Assembly (NCBI GenBank): GCA_964354365.1
Contig: CAYGZM010000011.1
Span: 1 to 45,774, forward strand
Origin: CAYGZM01 sp964354365
GTDB lineage: Bacteria; Planctomycetota; Phycisphaerae; Sedimentisphaerales; Anaerobacaceae
Length of the DNA: 45,774 nt
Direction: 5' to 3'
The notes beneath the pieces are model-generated. The model was not told the origin of the DNA. It saw only the letters and a list, made by a program, of their open reading frames with translations, and made no database searches. This document shows, one piece after another, positions 8,067 to 15,226 of this stretch. The position numbers and the translations under genes are program-made. How positions within the stretch are numbered: position 1 is the stretch's first letter; each line of letters opens with the position of its first letter.

Positions 8067-8552
8067 ATGGGAGATAAGTTTACATCGCGGAAAAGCTGGC
8101 GTGAGAAGCTGGAGAATCCGCCGGTGGGTTTGCCGAAGGTTGTCAGCGGGCCGGCGAGCTGGGAGAAGCGGTTCGGGGGCAGGCGCGTGCTTGTGCCTAC
8201 GCCGCTGCTCGTTGATGCGGAGGTCCGCAGGGTCCGAAAGGGCAGGCTGATCACAGTGAATCAGATAAGAGAGAAACTTGCGAAAGACTTCAAGGCGGAG
8301 TCAACCTGCCCGCTTACGACGGGGATATTTCTGTGGATCATCTCAGGGGCGGCGGAAGAGGACCGCCGGGCCGGCAGGAAGCGTATCACGCCGTATTGGC
8401 GGGTGCTCAAGGCCGACGGCAGCCTGAACCCAAAATATCCCGGCGGTGTCAAGGCCCAGGGCGCACGTCTGAAAGAAGAAGGGCATAAGATTATGCCGGC
8501 CAAGGGCAAAAAGCCGCCAAAGGTGCAGGATTTTGAAAAGGCGCTTGTGTAG
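8067..8552 (+). CDS. MGMT-family small protein
   Basis: This 161-residue protein resembles the small 'MGMT family' proteins related to the DNA-binding domain of O6-alkylguanine-DNA alkyltransferase and the alkyltransferase-like proteins. Visible marks are LITVNQIREKLAKDF, the conserved CPLTTGIF, then ITPYWRVLKADGSLNPKYPGG followed by QGARLKEEGH, which matches the proline/arginine and glycine-rich part of the alkyltransferase fold. The alkyl-acceptor PCHR motif is replaced by TPYWR, so repair by alkyl transfer is not supported; DNA binding is possible. An in-frame GTG at 8034 exists, but AAAGGAGG at 8052-8059 marks the ATG at 8067. Confidence 0.78.
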   Translation: MGDKFTSRKSWREKLENPPVGLPKVVSGPASWEKRFGGRRVLVPTPLLVDAEVRRVRKGRLITVNQIREKLAKDFKAESTCPLTTGIFLWIISGAAEEDRRAGRKRITPYWRVLKADGSLNPKYPGGVKAQGARLKEEGHKIMPAKGKKPPKVQDFEKALV

Positions 8553-8602
8553 GGGGCGGATAACAATGCTGCTGTGGCGTGCTACATGGTGCTAACAGCA
8601 AA

Positions 8603-8701
8603 TTATCTGTTCTTCTTTTCCCGCTTAGCCTGTCTTTTCTCTTCAGCCGTTTTCTGGGGCGTTTTCTTTTTTTCTTTTCTAACATCTCTTGGTTTTGACA
8701 T
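8603..8701 (-). CDS. Lys/Arg/Glu-rich 32-residue small protein
   Basis: Read on the minus strand, an ATG at 8701-8699 opens a 32-residue frame starting MSKPRDVRKEKKKTPQ and ending KREKKNR, stopped by TAA. AAGGAA sits six bases before the ATG. Half the residues are Lys, Arg or Glu, in a pattern expected of a single charged helix. I recall similar tiny Lys-rich proteins in other bacteria but cannot name a family. It is the only coding signal I see in the 310 bases between the MGMT-like and methyltransferase genes, and its stop faces the MGMT-like gene. Confidence 0.5.
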   Translation of the reverse strand: MSKPRDVRKEKKKTPQKTAEEKRQAKREKKNR

Positions 8702-8862
8702 ACGGTTTCCTTGTCTGACATTTCCCATATCGAACGCCTGGCTACGCAACCAAGCCGTCCAATTCCACGATAATATCAAAACCTTCCTAACATTACAACC
8801 AATTGAATTCTCTTTTTGTAAGTCTTTCCGCCGGAGTCACCCAATATACACAGGCTGTCGCA

Positions 8863-9858
8863 TCACGACTTTCTTGCGCGGATCAAGGAACTCATGAATT
8901 CGTCGCGGTGAACGAGGGCGACGTCAATGAAGCCTGCCTGCTTGAGGTCTTTGGTATATTCATCGAGGCTGTAGGTTCCGCCGGCGGGGGTGGCTACGAG
9001 CATATTGACTGCGAAAAGAGCGCCTGCTGCTGGGGCGGTGCGAGACGGGTCCATAACGACGTCGCGTATGACGATAGTGCCGTTCTTTCTCAGGGCGGCG
9101 TGGACTTTGGCGAAGAGGTTACGGTTCTGCTCTCGTGAATTCTGGTGTGCGATTGCGCCGAGCCAGGCCAAATCCGCGCCGGTCGGCAGGTCGTCTTCGT
9201 AGAAGTCGCCTGCGACAAGGCGGACGCGGTCGGTCAATCCGGCTTCAGCGATGCGTTTCCTGGCCATTGGTATTATATCCGGCAGGTCGAAGATAGTCGC
9301 TTTGGCGTGCGGGGCGACTTTGAGAAAAGCAATTGTCCATGTTCCGGATGCGCCGCCGACGTCGAGCAGCTGGGTGAAGCTCAACGGCTGTAAACGGCCG
9401 ACAACCTCGGCGGCTATCGGACGGGAGATATTATCCATAGCGCCGATGAAGGCGGCTGTTTCGCCGGCCTCGCCGAGGATACCGGGGATGCGCTCGGCAG
9501 GCCGGCCGAATTTGACTACTTTGGCCAGTTGCGCCCAGCGCCGCAGGTATACGCCAATATGGCGGACCATCGGCAAGACGTTTTTGGGGCTTGTTTCGCT
9601 GAGCAGCTCGGCTACGTCCGCGGCGACGCTGTAATTGTCGTCCTGCTTGGTCAGGAGCTCCAGCGAGGTCAGGGCATCGAGCAGGACGGTTGTTGCGCGG
9701 GGGTCGGCGCCAAGCTCGGCAGCCAGGGCCTGAGCGGTCATCGGGCCGTTGCGCAATGCGGTGAATACGTCAAGCTCCGCCGCTGCGGTGATAACGCAAC
9801 CCGGCTGAAAGGCCCGGGCCGTGCCGAGAATCTCGTCCATAGTCCATTTCTTTGTCAT
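8863..9858 (-). CDS. SAM-dependent O-methyltransferase with dimerisation domain
   Basis: This 331-residue protein has a winged-helix-like N-terminal dimerisation domain (about 1-95: LGTARAFQPGCVITAAAELDVF, then ALAAELGADPRATTVLLDAL). The class I methyltransferase fold follows, with motif I LLDVGGASGTWTIAF near 165 and VRLVAGDFYEDDLP. This is the layout of the acetylserotonin/small-molecule O-methyltransferase family. The usual catalytic His region reads GAIAHQNSREQN. The frame extends further upstream, but AAAGGAG eight bases before the ATG at 9858 fixes the start. It stands alone on the minus strand, and its substrate is unknown. Confidence 0.88.
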   Translation of the reverse strand: MTKKWTMDEILGTARAFQPGCVITAAAELDVFTALRNGPMTAQALAAELGADPRATTVLLDALTSLELLTKQDDNYSVAADVAELLSETSPKNVLPMVRHIGVYLRRWAQLAKVVKFGRPAERIPGILGEAGETAAFIGAMDNISRPIAAEVVGRLQPLSFTQLLDVGGASGTWTIAFLKVAPHAKATIFDLPDIIPMARKRIAEAGLTDRVRLVAGDFYEDDLPTGADLAWLGAIAHQNSREQNRNLFAKVHAALRKNGTIVIRDVVMDPSRTAPAAGALFAVNMLVATPAGGTYSLDEYTKDLKQAGFIDVALVHRDEFMSSLIRARKS

Positions 9859-9879
9859 TGGTGCGCTCCTTTCGTGCGA

Positions 9880-9927
9880 ACCGGCTCTTATGAGACAACA
9901 ACAGTATATTTGCCGAAACGAGCCGGT
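9880..9927. promoter_or_regulatory. Inverted repeat upstream of the methyltransferase gene
   Basis: ACCGGCTC at 9880-9887 and GAGCCGGT at 9920-9927 form an 8-bp inverted repeat with a 32-base spacer. The spacer contains TATACT on the minus strand, a possible -10 box. Half-sites around a promoter box would suit a repressor or activator site; a long hairpin is the alternative. Confidence 0.3.
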
Positions 9928-10002
9928 GTTAGACAAATTTCGGGGAAAGCCGGTCGATTCCATGCCCTATCTCCGCGGCGCGGCATTTTTGGATGTTTGT
10001 CC

Positions 10003-10030
10003 TTGACAGCTCACTAAGATAATTGATAAT
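10003..10030 (+). promoter_or_regulatory. Sigma-70-like promoter for the TPR lipoprotein gene
   Basis: TTGACA at 10003-10008, a 16-base spacer, then GATAAT at 10025-10030. The lipoprotein ATG is 69 bases downstream, preceded by AAAGGAGG. Confidence 0.55.
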
Positions 10031-10098
10031 TGACTCCTGAGTAATCGTGATTTGCGATTAGCCGGGATATTGATACTTGGGTTTGAAAGGAGGCCATT

Positions 10099-10887
10099 AT
10101 GGCAAGGGTAATTCTTACAGCGGTGCTGATAGTCCTGTTGAACGTGCTGGTCGGGTGCGGCGGGGCCGATAAGGGGCGCGGGCAGCTCAACGCGCCTCGC
10201 GGAGGAACGTCGCCGATGCTCGATGTTCGCAGCGCCGTCGAAGTAGATCTCATCGAGCAGGTCGCGATTAACCGGCAGGCGTATCAGAGTGCGCTTGAAA
10301 CTTTAATGGCGCATTACACGCAGACCGGCAATAATATCAAGCTCCAGTGGGCCCAGAAGGAGCTGGACGCTCTAAACACTATGCCGCAATATGACTACAT
10401 AGTTGATGCGACTGTGGCAGGTCCGGATCTCAAGGCCAGCGCGTCGATACCCAAGGCGGATGAATTGTATGACGAGGCGGTGATGCTTCACAAAGAGGCC
10501 ACCACGCTGCTCCTCTTTAAGGACAACAGCCTGCTGAGGCTCGCGCTGGACAAGTACAACGAAGTGATACGCAAGCACCCGACCAGCGACAAGATCGACG
10601 ATGCGGCGTTCAAAGCGGGCGAGATATTTGAGCACTTCAACGACTACTCGATAGCACTTGTTTACTTCCAGAGGGCATTCCAGTGGGATGCCGCGACTCC
10701 CTACCCCGCGAGATTCAAGGCGGCATACATTCTGGATCGTCAGCTGCACAATAGAAGCGAGGCGCTCGAGCTTTACAGGCAGGCCGTCGAGACCGAAGGG
10801 AAACAAGCCAGGTACAGTGTCTGGAAAGGGTTTGCGGAAGAGCGAATAGAGGAGTTAACCAAGAGCGGTGAGCCGGGACAGCATTAG
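10099..10887 (+). CDS. Predicted lipoprotein with TPR-like repeats
   Basis: This 262-residue protein begins with a lipoprotein signal: a hydrophobic run and the lipobox LVGC, with Cys at about 19. A linker is followed by helices at 50-90, and then TPR-like units from about 115: ADELYDEAVMLHKEA, LALDKYNEVIRKHP, AAFKAGEIFEHFNDYSIAL, and ALELYRQAVETEG near the C-terminus. The pattern resembles tetratricopeptide lipoproteins that act as scaffolds at the outer membrane, such as those of the BamD type, but I cannot claim orthology. It has its own promoter and AAAGGAGG, and a hairpin terminator follows, so it is probably transcribed alone. Confidence 0.78.
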   Translation: MARVILTAVLIVLLNVLVGCGGADKGRGQLNAPRGGTSPMLDVRSAVEVDLIEQVAINRQAYQSALETLMAHYTQTGNNIKLQWAQKELDALNTMPQYDYIVDATVAGPDLKASASIPKADELYDEAVMLHKEATTLLLFKDNSLLRLALDKYNEVIRKHPTSDKIDDAAFKAGEIFEHFNDYSIALVYFQRAFQWDAATPYPARFKAAYILDRQLHNRSEALELYRQAVETEGKQARYSVWKGFAEERIEELTKSGEPGQH

Positions 10888-10900
10888 ACGGGGACTAATA

Positions 10901-10930
10901 TGTCATTCTGAGCGAGAGCGAAGAATATCG
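10901..10930. repeat. Short dispersed repeat starting 'tgtcattctgagcg'
   Basis: The segment 'tgtcattctgagcgagagcg' plus 'aagaatatc' matches a short interspersed repeat type I remember from many bacterial intergenic regions; it lies between the lipoprotein stop and its terminator. A related but different unit is at 21430-21466. Confidence 0.4.
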
Positions 10931-10931
10931 G

Positions 10932-10963
10932 CGGGCCTGGCTGAAAATCAGGCCCGTTTTTTT
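10932..10963 (+). terminator. Rho-independent terminator after the TPR lipoprotein gene
   Basis: CGGGCCTG (10932-10939) pairs with CAGGCCCG (10949-10956) around a 9-base loop, followed by seven T residues. It separates the lipoprotein gene from tilS. Confidence 0.85.
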
Positions 10964-10978
10964 ATGTAGTGACGACTT

Positions 10979-12622
10979 ATGCTTTCCGGATTTGAGAAGA
11001 AGGTCGGTAATTTCATAGAGGCGAACGGGCTGTTTGGCCCGCCGCCCCGACTCGCGTCGGAAGACGCGGGGGCAGGCGCGGCGCAGAGGGTTTTGCTGGC
11101 CGTTTCGGGCGGCGCCGATTCGACGGCGCTTTTATATACAATGCAAGCGCTGAAATCGGAAGGTATTATTGGGGCCGAGCTGGTATGCGCGCACATAAAC
11201 CATCGGCTGCGAGGGTCGGCGGCGGATGAGGATGAAGAGTTTGTCGTTGATCAGGCGGCGAAACTGGGTCTGGAGATAAAGGTCAGGCGCGCGGACGTGC
11301 GGGCCTTTGCGCGTCGCAACAAGCTGTCGATTGAGACGGCGGCGCGGGAGCTGCGAATTGGGAGTCTGGTTGAGATTGTGAAGGAGTGTAATTGCAATGT
11401 GATAGCAACGGCGCACCAGAAGGACGACAACGCCGAGACGGTTGTGCAGCGGATGCTAAGGGGGACAGGCATTCGCGGGCTTGGCGGCATCCGGCCGATG
11501 AGGGTCTTTGGCAATGGGTCCAGGTTTGCCAGGCCGATGTTGTGCGTGGGAAGGCGGGAGATTCTTGAATATCTCGGGCGGCGCGGTCTGAAATGGCGCG
11601 AGGACCATACCAACGCCGAGTGCACATACACGCGAAATTACATTCGGCATCGGCTGCTGCCGGCACTGCAGGCCGGCTGCGCCGGGTCGATTGTCGAGCA
11701 ATTGTCCGAACTGTCACAATCGGCACGCAGGTATTATGATCTGGTTTGCAGTCGCGCAGACGCAGTGTGGTCTGGCTCGGTTCATTCCATCGAGGGAAGG
11801 ATTGTGCTCGACCTGGGGATGTTTCGTGATGAAGCCGAGCCGGTAAAGGTTGAGCTTGTTCGGCGGGCGCTGGCGACCGTCGGCTGCGGTGAAAGAGAGA
11901 TGACCCGGAAACACTACGAAAGAATACTGCAATTGGCCAAACGGAACGTCGGCGGCGGAAAAGTTGAGCTGCCGGGTGGGTTTGAGGCTCGGCGGGAATA
12001 CGGCAGGCTGGCCCGCCGGTGCCTGGGCGGGCTGGTGTTTGAGAAGGTGCCGGCCGGGCGCGAGGACATGACGGACACAGCGGTTGAGCTTGAGATTCCG
12101 GGGCGGACGGTGTTTCGGCAATACGTGATAGAGGCGCGTGTTATCGAGGCGGGAGAGAATACAGAGAAGGAAACAGCCACAAAGACACTAAGGCACGAAG
12201 AAGGTGAAGGGGATTCGCACTTGCGCAGGAATGACACCGGAGTAACCAAGTTCGGTGAGCGGTTTGATTTGGATAAGGTTAGGCCGCCGGTGGTGGTTCG
12301 CTTTCGACGGGATGGGGACAGGTTTGCTCCGTTGGGGTTAGGGGCCGAAAAAAAGGTCGGCAAGTTCCTGAGCGACGCGCGCATTTCGGAAGACGTGCGG
12401 AGGAAAATACTTGTTGTTGCGGACAGTGAGAAAGTAATATGGGTCTGGCCGGTACGGATGAGTGAGCAGGCCAAGGTCACGGGCCGGACGCAGAAGGTCC
12501 TTCGGCTGCAGATAGCCGACATATCCGGTCCGCCGAAGGAGTCAGAAAATCTGAACAAAGGCCAATCAGACGTGACTCTGTTTGACGACATCCGTCCCGA
12601 CGGGACTGGTACTCCAGTTTGA
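10979..12622 (+). CDS. tilS: TilS, tRNA(Ile)-lysidine synthetase, with repeat-derived inserts
   Basis: TilS attaches lysine to C34 of tRNA-Ile(CAU) using ATP, so that the tRNA reads AUA. The 547-residue protein has the PP-loop SGGADS at 43-48, then ICAHINHRLR-like text (VCAHINHRLRG) and ATAHQKDDNAETV, and ends in a TilS C-terminal domain (about 425-520). Two stretches look foreign. Residues about 23-31 (RLASEDAG) are encoded by a 25-bp palindromic repeat seen again at 28720-28744. Residues about 394-422 (TEKETATKTLRHEEG and on) are encoded by sequence resembling dispersed repeats elsewhere in the window. Both keep the frame. There is no strong ribosome site before the ATG. Confidence 0.9.
   Translation: MLSGFEKKVGNFIEANGLFGPPPRLASEDAGAGAAQRVLLAVSGGADSTALLYTMQALKSEGIIGAELVCAHINHRLRGSAADEDEEFVVDQAAKLGLEIKVRRADVRAFARRNKLSIETAARELRIGSLVEIVKECNCNVIATAHQKDDNAETVVQRMLRGTGIRGLGGIRPMRVFGNGSRFARPMLCVGRREILEYLGRRGLKWREDHTNAECTYTRNYIRHRLLPALQAGCAGSIVEQLSELSQSARRYYDLVCSRADAVWSGSVHSIEGRIVLDLGMFRDEAEPVKVELVRRALATVGCGEREMTRKHYERILQLAKRNVGGGKVELPGGFEARREYGRLARRCLGGLVFEKVPAGREDMTDTAVELEIPGRTVFRQYVIEARVIEAGENTEKETATKTLRHEEGEGDSHLRRNDTGVTKFGERFDLDKVRPPVVVRFRRDGDRFAPLGLGAEKKVGKFLSDARISEDVRRKILVVADSEKVIWVWPVRMSEQAKVTGRTQKVLRLQIADISGPPKESENLNKGQSDVTLFDDIRPDGTGTPV
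11046..11070. repeat. 25-bp palindromic repeat inside the tilS coding region
   Basis: The sequence runs from CCCGACTCGCGTCGG through AGACGCGGG. It matches 28720-28744 at 24 of 25 bases (A or C at position 16). CGCGTC and GACGCG can pair around a four-base loop. Here it encodes the variable linker just before the tilS ATP-binding core. Confidence 0.65.
12163..12240. repeat. Dispersed-repeat material inside the tilS coding region
   Basis: Positions 12163-12205 read 'acagagaaggaaacagccac', 'aaagacactaaggcacgaag'. This is a diverged reverse complement of 28465-28532 ('tctgtggctatttcctttgt', 'gcctccgtggctttgtggcc'). Positions 12214-12240 read 'gattcgcacttgcgcaggaa' then 'tgacac', which resembles 44376-44396. 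Both segments lie between conserved parts of tilS and keep the reading frame. Confidence 0.5.
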
Positions 12623-12662
12623 CCGCACTGTTTGGCTGGTGTCGGGGAAAGGCGGCGCAAAT

Positions 12663-13691
12663 ATGATAGGCAGAAAGCAATTATTGGAGCACGCCAAGGC
12701 CCAGCAGGCCACCGACATACACATTTGCGCCGGCGCGCCGATTCTATTCAGGGTCGGAGGGAAACTCGTTCCCATTACAAAAGAGAAGCTGACGCCCCAA
12801 CAAAGCAAAGATATATCGTTTGAACTGCTGACGGAGTATCAGGCGGCCCAGCTTGAGAAAAATCTGGATTACGATCTGATGCTTGCCGACGAAAGCGGCA
12901 GATACCGCATAAACGTCGGCTATTTTGACGGGCACGTCGGGGCCACAATCAGGATTCTGCCTACTGCGCCCAGGACTATCGAGCAGTTGTTCCTGCCTGA
13001 TGTCGTCAGGGACCTGGCGCACAGGAGAAAGGGGCTGGTGCTGATAACCGGAAGCACGAGTCAGGGCAAGACCACGACGATGGCGGCTATGATAGATGAG
13101 ATTAATACGACCAGCAACAAGCACGTAATCACTATTGAGGACCCCATTGAATACGTGCACACAAACAAGGCCGGCGTGGTAAGACAGCGGGAGGTCGGCA
13201 GGGACACGCAGACGTTCTACACGGGCTTGAGGGCGGCGCTGCGACAGGACCCCGACGCAATTGCGATCGGCGAGATGAGAGACTATGAGACCATCAAGAT
13301 TGCTTTGACGGCGGCGGAAACGGGCGTTATGGTCCTCTCCACGCTCCACGTCATATCCATCGACAAGATTATGGAAAGGCTGATAAGCTATGCCCCTGCC
13401 ACGGACGAGGGCCAGTTGCGGTTTCTTCTGGCCGAGTCGCTCCAGGGCGTGATTCATCAGGAGCTCGTCCCAACGGTTGACGGCGGGCGCAGGGTGGCGT
13501 GTGAAACGCTGGTTGTCACCGGAGCCGCCAAGAACATAATCAGGAGAAAGGGCGGGTACTTTCTGAGGAGCGTGATCGAAACCGGCAAGAAGCACGGTAT
13601 GATTACGATGGTCGAATCGATAGAGGCTCTGCTCAAGCAGAAGCTGATAACCGAAGGCGTTGCGGAGAGCATCTTGGTCAACTATAAATGA
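12663..13691 (+). CDS. PilT-like type IV pilus retraction/secretion ATPase
   Basis: This 342-residue protein belongs to the GspE/PilT hexameric ATPases. An N-terminal PAS-like domain (about 1-100: ATDIHICAGAPILFRVGGKL) precedes the ATPase core. The Walker A is GSTSQGKTTT (about 129-138) rather than the usual GPTGSGKST, but the G-x4-GKT pattern holds. The Asp box has TIEDPIEYVH, Walker B is DPDAIAIGEMRD, and the His box is ALTAAETGVMVLSTLH. Length and order fit PilT more than PilB. The frame is open further upstream (TTG at 12582), but the homology starts at the ATG at 12663. No pilus genes are nearby, so the partner machine must be elsewhere. Confidence 0.85.
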   Translation: MIGRKQLLEHAKAQQATDIHICAGAPILFRVGGKLVPITKEKLTPQQSKDISFELLTEYQAAQLEKNLDYDLMLADESGRYRINVGYFDGHVGATIRILPTAPRTIEQLFLPDVVRDLAHRRKGLVLITGSTSQGKTTTMAAMIDEINTTSNKHVITIEDPIEYVHTNKAGVVRQREVGRDTQTFYTGLRAALRQDPDAIAIGEMRDYETIKIALTAAETGVMVLSTLHVISIDKIMERLISYAPATDEGQLRFLLAESLQGVIHQELVPTVDGGRRVACETLVVTGAAKNIIRRKGGYFLRSVIETGKKHGMITMVESIEALLKQKLITEGVAESILVNYK

Positions 13692-13784
13692 TTGCAGTCT
13701 GCTTTTGCGCTATGCGAGCACCAAAGAGAATATCGGAAAGCCGATCCGAGTTAAGGCGGCAAGCTAAGCCGTGAGGAGATACGC

Positions 13785-15191
13785 ATGAGTTCGTTCGGTT
13801 GCACGCGTCGTGGCTTTTTGAAGGCCATAGGCTTGAGCGCCGCGGCGATGGCTGTCCAGGGATGCGCCGGCGCATCCGGCCGGGGCTCGCGCAAGATACT
13901 CGCTGACGACCCCAATATCGTTTTTGTGCTCGCCGACGATTTGGGCTGGGCCGAATTGGGGTGTTACGGCAACGGGTTCAACGAGACGCCCAACCTGGAC
14001 AGGTTGGCGCGCGAGGGTATGAGATTTACCGACGCCTACTCGGCGGCGCCTGTATGCTCACCCTTTCGGGCGGCCCTGATGACGGGGCAGTATCCTGCAA
14101 GGGTGGGCATTACGGACTACCTTAGGCCCAACGACCCCAAGTGCCTCTCGTCCGACTATGTCACCATAGCCGAGGCGCTCAAGCGGGCCGGCTACGCAAC
14201 GGGCATCATCGGCAAATGGCACCTTACCGGTTACGCCAACCACGGAGCGGAGGAATCTCCGCCCAACGTTCACGGCTTCGACGAGGTTATCGTCTCTGAG
14301 AACCGGGGCATAGGCGGCGGGAGCTACTTCTACCCGTATCAATTCAACCGCGAAATCAAACAGCGCATAGACGGCAAGGAGTATCTGGTTGACAGGTGTA
14401 ATCTCGAAGCGATTGAGTTTATCGAGCGGCACAAAGACAAGCCGTTCTTTCTATATCTTAGCCACTATGCCATCCATACGGGGCTTGTGGGGAAGGATGA
14501 GCTGGTCGCCAAGTACGAAAAGAAACCCGGCGCGGGCAAGGGGAACAACGCTATGCGGAATAATCCCCATTTGGCTGCGCAGATCGAGAGCATCGACGAA
14601 GGTATCGGAATGATTACCAGGAAGCTCGACGAGCTGGGCCTGGCTGGGAACACAGTATTGATATTCACCAGCGATAACGGCGGCGAGGACCGGGTGACTT
14701 CCAATGCGCCGTTGCGGGCCGGCAAATCCACGCTCTACGAGGGCGGCATCCGCGAGCCTTTGATTGTCCGCTGGCCGGGGGTCGTCAAGGCGGGCAGCGT
14801 ATGCACGACACCAATGAGCACTATTGACTTCTATCCGACCTTTCTGGACTTCGCCGGGTTGAAGGCCGAAAGTGGGCAGATTCTTGACGGTGTTTCGCTG
14901 CTGCCGTTACTAAAAGACGAAAAGGCAAAGCTCGCACGTGACACGCTCTATTGGCATTATCCGTTGGCCAAGCCGCATTTCCTCGGCGGAAGGTCGGCGG
15001 GGGCTATCCGGCACGGCGACTGGAAGCTGATAGAGTTTTTCGATGATGGTGCGGCGGAGCTTTACAACCTGGCCGATGATATTTCTGAAAAGCATAACCT
15101 GGCGGACAATATGCCCGGGAAAACCACCGAGTTGCGAAAACACTTGGCGAAATGGCGGGCAGAGGTCGGGGCCAAAGGGGCCAATGAATGA
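13785..15191 (+). CDS. Tat-exported sulfatase (S1 family, Cys-type)
   Basis: This 468-residue protein has a twin-arginine signal (CTRRGFLK, 6-13) followed by a lipobox-like VQGC (24-27), so it may be a Tat lipoprotein. The alkaline-phosphatase-fold core begins NIVFVLADDLGW, with metal-binding Asp51/Asp52. The sulfatase signature CSPFRAALMTG places the formylglycine-forming Cys at 91. Further marks are GKWHL and FTSDNGGED. S1 sulfatases hydrolyse sulfate esters of polysaccharides. GAGGAG precedes the ATG. The stop overlaps an upstream ATG of the next sulfatase frame (ATGA), so the two form an operon. The Cys must be matured by an enzyme not in this window. Confidence 0.93.
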   Translation: MSSFGCTRRGFLKAIGLSAAAMAVQGCAGASGRGSRKILADDPNIVFVLADDLGWAELGCYGNGFNETPNLDRLAREGMRFTDAYSAAPVCSPFRAALMTGQYPARVGITDYLRPNDPKCLSSDYVTIAEALKRAGYATGIIGKWHLTGYANHGAEESPPNVHGFDEVIVSENRGIGGGSYFYPYQFNREIKQRIDGKEYLVDRCNLEAIEFIERHKDKPFFLYLSHYAIHTGLVGKDELVAKYEKKPGAGKGNNAMRNNPHLAAQIESIDEGIGMITRKLDELGLAGNTVLIFTSDNGGEDRVTSNAPLRAGKSTLYEGGIREPLIVRWPGVVKAGSVCTTPMSTIDFYPTFLDFAGLKAESGQILDGVSLLPLLKDEKAKLARDTLYWHYPLAKPHFLGGRSAGAIRHGDWKLIEFFDDGAAELYNLADDISEKHNLADNMPGKTTELRKHLAKWRAEVGAKGANE

Positions 15192-15226
15192 CACAAGGCA
15201 ACAAGAAAGAAAGAGGGATAATCAAA

